Source of the DNA: Pegoplata infirma
Taxonomy: Eukaryota; Arthropoda; Insecta; Diptera; Anthomyiidae
DNA: 64,000 nucleotides
NCBI GenBank assembly: GCA_963921195.1
Contig: OY992536.1
Coordinates: 236,628,023 to 236,692,022 of the forward strand
Direction: 5' to 3'
Positions 57,851-64,000 of this stretch are shown one piece after another. The translations under genes were made by a program, and so were the position numbers. The notes under the pieces were generated by a model. That model had not been told where the DNA came from, made no database searches, and saw only the letters and a program-made list of their open reading frames with translations. Numbering within the stretch: position 1 is the first letter of the stretch; each line of letters starts with the position of its first letter.

Positions 57851-58085
57851 GGAAAATCAATTTTTGAATTTTCGCTTCAACTTGGTACATATTGTTCCTT
57901 ATGCACTAATGTTCCTTGAAACTTAAAGTTTGAACTATGGGATCGTTTCGCCAAAATATTTTTTTTTTTTTTCAACTTTAAATCTACTCAAAATATAATA
58001 TATTAAAGGTCGAAACTAACAATTTTTTTGTTTAAAGAAAAATTATTAAGAATTTGAAGTAATAATTTTTTTTTTTTACAGCTAA

Positions 58086-58116
58086 CCGGTAACGAAGTAC
58101 CGGGCGAGTTAGCTAG
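58086..58116 (+). other. Helitron 3' hairpin and CTAG terminus
   Basis: CCGGTA-ACGAAG-TACCGG stem-loop, then GCGAGTTAG and CTAG before T. The 6-bp stem, loop and ~9-base spacing match the Helitron termination hairpin pattern. Confidence 0.85.
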
Positions 58117-58837
58117 TAATTCATATAATTGTTTTTGTTCGTTCGATCAAACGAATAAATCTAAAAAATTATTCGATTAATCGATGAGAACAACGAATAA
58201 AAAAGTGGTTATTAAAAAATATTTTTATTAACAAAATAACTTACTTGAAAATAAAATAATTAATATTTTATTAACAAAAATAAGTTAAGAACTATTAAAT
58301 TGAATAACTTAATTTCCTTTTTTATGTAAAACTTGCATAAGAAACTTACAATTTTAATAATTTTAAGTTGGTGGAAGTCGTCAGGAGATGTTGGAGGACA
58401 CCTTTTCACTTTTTATAAATGTTTACAAATTTATTTTTAAAATATTTACGCATAAAAAAAACTTTTATAATTATTTGGTATTATTTTCTATAACCACGCC
58501 CTTAAAAGGGGCGGGGCGAAAAATAGCGTTTTCTAATCATCTTGGTACAAATGCAGTTTAATGAACTTGTAAAGCAATTGTGGTTTCCAGGTGGTGTTTT
58601 AGTTCTTTAAGGGGGAACATCCTATGACCATACGACATAATCGTGCCAAACTTCAGGTGTATAGCTTTCCCGTGTAAAAAAAGAATTATATTAAAATATA
58701 TATCCTTTGATAAAAACATACAGCTGCGGTAAAAAAAAATAGCACTAGGATAAAACACAATTTTCTTCGTTGGTTTTTTTTAACAATTTCAACTTATGCC
58801 ACTGACAACATAAGATACTTACAAGAGTGTGAAACAA
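58117..58837. other. spacer between the two Helitron-like copies
   Basis: Opens with a TTCGATTAATCGA / CGAATAA word-rich stretch (58138-58205). 58590-58700 repeats the GTTCTTTAAGGGGGAAC and CGTGCCAAACTTCAGG strings of 11400-11520. No gene. The sequence before 51999 and before 58838 is unrelated, so the two copies look like independent insertions. Confidence 0.5.
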
Positions 58838-58860
58838 TCTATATATATAAAAGAGTGTGG

Positions 58861-58895
<35 letters not shown>

Positions 58896-61800
58896 TTGGC
58901 AATAATCATCGCCCAGCCCAAACCGCTGAAGCTAGAGACTTGAAATTTGGAATGTAGGTTCGGCTCCCGACAAAACCACCCACTAAGAAGGGATTTTTGG
59001 AAATTCCGATTTTAAGGGGGGCAAAAGGGGGAAAATAGGGCCCTTTGGGGGATTTTGTATCTTTTGAACTAATAGTCCTAGAAACTTCAAATTTGAACTC
59101 TAGGATCCTCTCGCGGAAATAAAATTTCGAAAAAAATATTTTTGGAAAATTCCACCTCCAAGGGGGGAAAAAGGGGATAATAGGGCAAATTGGTACATTT
59201 TTTATATTCTAAACAAATGATCCCAGAAACTTGAAATTTGAAGTCTAGGACCCTCTCGCGGAAATAACATTTTGGAAAAATAATATTTTGAAAATTCCGT
59301 TTCTAAGGTGGGGGGGAGGGGGAAAATAGGGCAAGTTGGTACATTTTGTATCTTCTGAAATAATGGTCCTACAATCTTGAAATTTTGAATATAGGATACT
59401 CTCGCGGAAATAACATTTTGAAAAAAGTACTTTTTTGAAAATTCCGGTTTTAAGGAGGACAAAAGGGGGAAAATATGGAAATTTGGTGAATTTTGAACTA
59501 ATGGTCCTAGAAACTAGATATTTGAACTATAGTATAATCTCGGGGAAAAAACATTTTTTTACTAAAATTTTTTCACTCAAAATTTTTTTTCACTCAAAAT
59601 TTTTTTTTTTCACTCAAAAATTTTTTTTTTTACAAATTTTTTTTTTTTACAAATTTTTTTTCACTCAATTTTTTTTTTTTACTCAAAATTTTTTTTCACT
59701 CAAAATTTTTTTTTACTCAAAATTTTTTTTCACTCAAAAATTTTTTTTACTCAAATTTTTTTTTTCACTCAAAAATTTTTATTTTTACAAATTTTTTTTC
59801 ACTCAAATTTTTTTTTTCACTCAAAAATTTATTTTTTTGGGGGGAAATAGGACGATTTTGAACATTTTCTATATTGTGAACTAATGGTCCCAGAAACCTG
59901 AAATTTGGACTATAGGATCCTTTCGCGGAAATAATATTCTGAAGAAAGTACTTTTTGAAAAAGGCACTTCTAAGAAGGGGAAAAGGGGGAAATTTGGGCA
60001 ATTTGGTACATTTTCTTTTCTCTGACCTACTGGTCCTAGAAACTTAAAGTTTGATCTATAAGATCCTCTCGCGGAAAAAACATTCCGAAACAAAGTTTTT
60101 TTTCAATGCCGCTTCTAGGGTGGTAAAAAGGGGGATAATAGGACAATTTGGTACACTTTGTATGTTCTGAACTAATTTTCCCAGAAACTTAAAACTTTTG
60201 ACTATGGGATCCTTCGCGGAAATAACATTGTGAAGAAAGTTCTATTTTGAAAATTTCGCTTCTAAGGGGGAATAAGGGGAAAGTAGGATAATTTTGTGTC
60301 TGCTGAACTAATGGTCGTAGATCCTTGAAATTTGGACTGTACGATCCTCTCGCGGAAATAACTTTCTGAAAGAAGTACTTTTTGAAAATTCCGGTTTGTA
60401 TCTGCTAAACAAATAGGACTGCACGATCCTCTGGCGTGGACTGCACGATCCTCTCGCGGAAATAACATTCTGAAAAAAGTACTTTTTTGAAAATTCCGCT
60501 TTAAAGGGGGAAAAAGAGGAAGGTAGGGCAATTTTGTATCTGCTGAAAATATGGTCCTAGATACTTGAAATTTGGAGTGAACGAACCTCGCGCGGAAATA
60601 ACTTTCTAAAGTACTTTTTCAAAATTCTGGGGGAAATCGGGAAAGTAGGGCAATTTTGAATCTGCTGAACTAATGGTCCTTAATAAATACTTGAAATTTA
60701 AACTGTCGATCCTTTCGCGAAAATAACATTCTTAAAGAAGAACTTTTCAAAAAATCCGCTTCTACTGGGAAAAAGGGGGAAAGTAGGGCTATTTTGTATC
60801 TGCTGAACTAATGGTCCTAGATACTTGAAATTTGAACTGTACAATCCTCTCGCGGAAATAATATTCTAAAGGAAGTACTTTTTGAAAATTCCGGGGGAAA
60901 AAGGGGGTGAGTGGGGTAATTTTGTATCTGCTGAGCTAATGGTCCTAGATACTTAAAATTTGAACTGAACAATCCTATCCCGAAAATAACATCCTAAAAG
61001 AAGTACATTTTTGAAAATTCGTTTTTAAAGGGGGAAAAATGGGGAAGAAGGGCAATTTCGTATCTGCTAAACGAATGGTCCCAAAAACTTGAAATTTTAA
61101 CTCTACTCTCGCGGAAAAAACATTTTGTAAGAAGTAATATTTTGAAAAATCCTTTTATATAATTGGGGGGGGGGGTAAAAGGGGTTTAATAGGGCAATTT
61201 TGTATCTTCTGAACAAACTTGAAATTTTGAATCTGGATGCTCTTGCGGAAATTATTTTTTGAAAAATATATTTTTTTGAGAATATTGGTTTTAAGGAGGC
61301 CCAAAAGGGGGAAAATAGGGCAATTTGCTAAACTTTAAATTAATGGTCTTAGAAACATGACATTGGGAATATGGGATTATATCGCGGCAATAACATTCTA
61401 AAAGAAGTACATTTTTGAAAATTTCGCTTTTAAGGTGGAGAAAGGCGGAAAGTAGTGCAATTTTGTATATGCTAAAGTAATGGTCCTAGATACTTGAAAA
61501 TTGGATTGTACGATCCTCCCGCGGAAATAACATTCGGAAAGGAATACTTTTTTAAAAATTCCTCTTTTAAGGGGGAAAAGAGGGGAAAATAGAGCAATTT
61601 TGAATCTGCTGAACTAATGGTCCTAGATACTTGAAAATTGGACTGTACGATCCTCCTGCGGAAATAACATTCGGAAAGAAATACATTTTTAAAAATTCTT
61701 CTTTAAGGGGGAAAAAGGGAGAAAGTAGGCCAATTTTGTATCTGCTGAACAAATAATCCTAGATACTTGAAAATTGGACTTCACAATCCTCTCGCGGAAA

Positions 61801-64000
61801 TTAAATTCGAATGGAGGACTTTTTGGAAAATTCCGCCTCTAAGAGGGAAAAGGGGGAAAGTAGGCAATTTTGTATCTGCTGAACTAATGGTCCGGGAGAC
61901 TTGAAATTTGGACTGTACGATCTTTTCGCGAAAATAACATTCGAAAGGAAGTACTTTTTTGAAAACTCTACTTTTAAGGGGGGAAAAAGGGGAAGGTAGG
62001 GCAATTTTGTTTCTGCTGAAATAATGGTCCTATATACTTGAAATTTGGACTGTACGATCCTCTCGCGGAAATAACATTCTAAAGGAAGTACTTTTTTGAA
62101 AACTCTACTTTTAAGGGGGGAAAAAGGGGAAGTTAGGGCAATTTTGTATCTGCTGAACTAATGGTCCTCGATACTTAAAATTTAAATGTACGATCCTCTC
62201 GCGGATATAACATTCTAAAAGAAGTACTTTTTTTTAAATTCTGCTTCTACGGGGGAAAAAGGGAGAAAGTAGGGCAATTTTGAATCTGCTTAACTAATAG
62301 TCCTACATACTTGAAGTTTGGACTGTACGATCCTCTCGCGGAAAGAACATTCTAGAAGAAGTACTCTTTTGAAAGTTCTCCTTCTAAAGGGGGAAAAGGT
62401 GGAAAGTAGGGAAATTCTGTATCTGCTAAACTAATGATCCTAGATACTTAAAATTTGAACTGCACGATCCTCTTGCGGAAAAAGTACATATTGTGGAAAG
62501 TTCCGCTTCTAAGGGGGAAAAGGCGGAAAGTAGGGCCATTTTGTATCTGCTGAACTAATGGTCCTAGATACTTGAAGTTTAGACTGCACGATCCTCTCTC
62601 TTGGAATTAACATTCTGAAAGAAGTACTTTTTTTGAAAATTCCGATTTCAAGGGGGAAAACGGGGAAGGTAGGGCAATTTTGTATCTGCTGAACTAATGG
62701 TTCTAGATACTTGAAATTTGGCTGAACGATCCTCTCGCGGGAATTTCCCCCAAAATTCTGGGGGAAAAAGGGGGAAAGAAGGGCAATTTTAAATCTGCTG
62801 ATCTAATGGTACTAGATTCTTGAAATTTGAACTGAACGATCCTTTCGCAAAAATAACATACTTAAAGAACTTTTTTAAAAATTCCACTTCTAAGGGGGAA
62901 AATGGGGAAGTAGGGCTCTTTGGGGGATTTTGTATCTTTTGAACTAATAGTTTCAGAAACTTGAAATTTGGACTCTATAATCCTCTCGCGAAAAAAATAC
63001 TAAAAAAATATTTTTTTGAAAATTCCGCCTCCAAGGTGGGGAAAATAGAGCAAATTGGTACATTTTTTATCTTCTGGACAAATTGTCCCAAAAAATTGAA
63101 ATTTGGACTCGAGGATCCTCTCACAGAATTAACATGCGGAAAACAAAATTTTTTGAAAATTCCGCCTCCAAGGGTGGGAAAATAGGGAAAATCGGTGAAT
63201 TTTTTATTTTCTGAACAAATGGTCCCAGAAATGTGAAGTTTGGTCTTTAGGATCCTCTCGCGGAAACAACATTCCGAAAAAATATTGTTTGAAAAATTCC
63301 TCCACCACGGTGAGAAAGGTGGGGAAATAGGGAAAATCGGTACATTATTTATCTTTTAAACAAATGGTTCCAGAAACTTGAAACTTGAACTCTAGGATCA
63401 TCTCGCAAAAAAAAACATCTTGAAAAAAAGTAGAAGGGCAATTTTGTATCTTCTGAACTAAAACTTTAAGTTTTGATCCTCTCGCGGAAATAATTTTTTG
63501 CAAAATACACTTTTTGAAAATTTTGGTTTTAAGGAGGGCCAAGAGGGGAAAAATAGGGCAATTTGGTAAATTTTAAACTAATGGTCTTAAAAACATGACA
63601 TTTGCAATATAGGATCATCTCGCGGAATAACATATTGAAAGAAGTACTTTTTTGAAAATTACTTTTTAATGGGGGAAAGAAGGGCAATTTTGTTTCTGCT
63701 GAGCTAATGGTCCTAGATATTGAAGTTTGGACTGTACGATCCTCTCGCGGAAATAACATTCTGGAAGAAGTACTTTTTTGGAAAAATCTGCTTCTATAGG
63801 GGGAAAAAGAGGGAAAGTAGGGCAAATTTGAAATTTGAATCCTCTTGCGGAAACAACATTCTAATGGAAGTATTTTTATGAAAATTTCGCTTCTACGGGG
63901 AAAAAGGGGGAAATTAGGGCAATTTTGTATCTGCTGAACTAACGGTCCTAGATACTTGGAATTTGGGGTGTACGATCCTCTCTCGGAAAAAACATTCTGA
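58838..64000 (+). mobile_element. second Helitron-like copy, runs off the window
   Basis: Starts A|TCTATATATATAAAAGAG at 58838 with the same (GACT)n tract and the same head. It follows copy 1 unit by unit: the variants appear in the same order (for example the CACGATCCTCTCGCG double unit near 54193 and 60419, the AGGAGGCCCAAAAGG variant near 55206 and 61291). It lacks about 0.6 kb of the T-rich zone and has about 0.44 kb (62984-63430) that copy 1 has lost. The last 40 bases match copy 1 at 57391-57430, so about 0.7 kb, including the 3' hairpin, should lie beyond the window. Confidence 0.85.

Larger units (their letters stand above)
51999..58116 (+). mobile_element. complete 6.1-kb non-autonomous Helitron-like element made of ~137-bp tandem units
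   Basis: The left end is A|TCTATATATATAAAAGAG. The right end is a hairpin (58086-58103, stem CCGGTA/TACCGG, loop ACGAAG), nine bases, then CTAG|T. TC start, hairpin near a CTAG end, no terminal inverted repeats and an A/T insertion site are the Helitron signature. After a (GACT)n tract (52018-52061) and a head with AACCGCTGAAGCTAGAGACT, nearly all of the element is about 40 degenerate units of roughly 137 bp. A typical unit has GATCCTCTCGCGGAAATAAC, AAGTACTTTTTTGAAAATTC, a GGGGGAAAAAGGGGGAAAGT purine run, then GGGCAATTTTGTATCTGCTG, AACTAATGGTCCTAGATACT. No Rep or helicase is encoded, so it depends on a partner elsewhere. The many short minus-strand frames are products of the repeat. Confidence 0.85.

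Noticed and set aside
52248..64000. More than twenty short minus-strand frames with a recurring peptide like FFQNVISARGSYSPNF
   Set aside because: They are translations of the ~137-bp repeat unit. The unit length is not a multiple of three, so each frame ends after about one unit. No start context or domain supports expression.
51999..64000. Simple tandem duplication of a 6.8-kb segment
   Set aside because: The sequence before 51999 and before 58838 is unrelated, and both copies start exactly at the Helitron-type A/TC junction, which favours two insertions.

Overview
The window reads as repeat-dense, strongly AT-rich intergenic, intronic or heterochromatic DNA from an insect, most likely a higher fly. 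The evidence for a fly is a set of repeats carrying a (TA)n tract and a (GTCY)n tract like the dipteran mini-me elements, a LOA/R1-like non-LTR retrotransposon, and several non-autonomous DNA transposons. I see no operons, no ribosome binding sites and no host protein-coding gene. All recognisable coding sequence belongs to dead retrotransposons. The species call is inference.

Left third (1-22.5 kb): mini-me-like repeats lie at 842, 3841/5695, 11.4, 12.2, 12.8, 14.7 and 19.7-21.8 kb. A 1.0-kb inverted-repeat element (2499-3521) is flanked by a 5-bp repeat, CGTTG. A 1.77-kb foldback (3923-5694) splits a mini-me-like copy. A near-perfect hairpin lies at 7449-7638. A 2.0-kb hAT-type element (15721-17720) has a perfect 8-bp target-site duplication. 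A 3.5-kb inverted-repeat element (18989-22452) holds a mini-me-like copy that in turn holds another.

Middle (22.5-42.9 kb): a MITE (24098-24363), a second hAT-type element with an 8-bp duplication (25003-26064) that contains a smaller inverted-repeat element, a 0.65-kb palindrome (27252-27905), a second copy of the foldback (28052-29162), several word-rich AT blocks with short terminal inverted repeats, a tRNA-like sequence near 32.25 kb, and a TTAA-flanked piggyBac-like element (36661-38735) carrying a broken Jockey-type reverse transcriptase on the minus strand.

Right third (42.9-64 kb): a decayed LOA/R1-like retrotransposon gives ORF1 and the endonuclease (43.1-45.7 kb), and about 5 kb further on the reverse transcriptase C-terminal half and RNase H (50.7-52.0 kb). 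Its ORF1 is interrupted by a 344-bp palindromic element with a 4-bp duplication. Next to it is the most striking feature: a complete 6.1-kb Helitron-like element (51999-58116) built almost wholly of degenerate ~137-bp tandem units, and a second copy starting at 58838 and running off the window. Both begin with the same Helitron-type 5' end. The first ends in a hairpin followed by CTAG.

The elements do not work together as a pathway. The layout is a record of successive insertions into insertions. All family assignments rest on reading motifs by eye, since no database could be searched.
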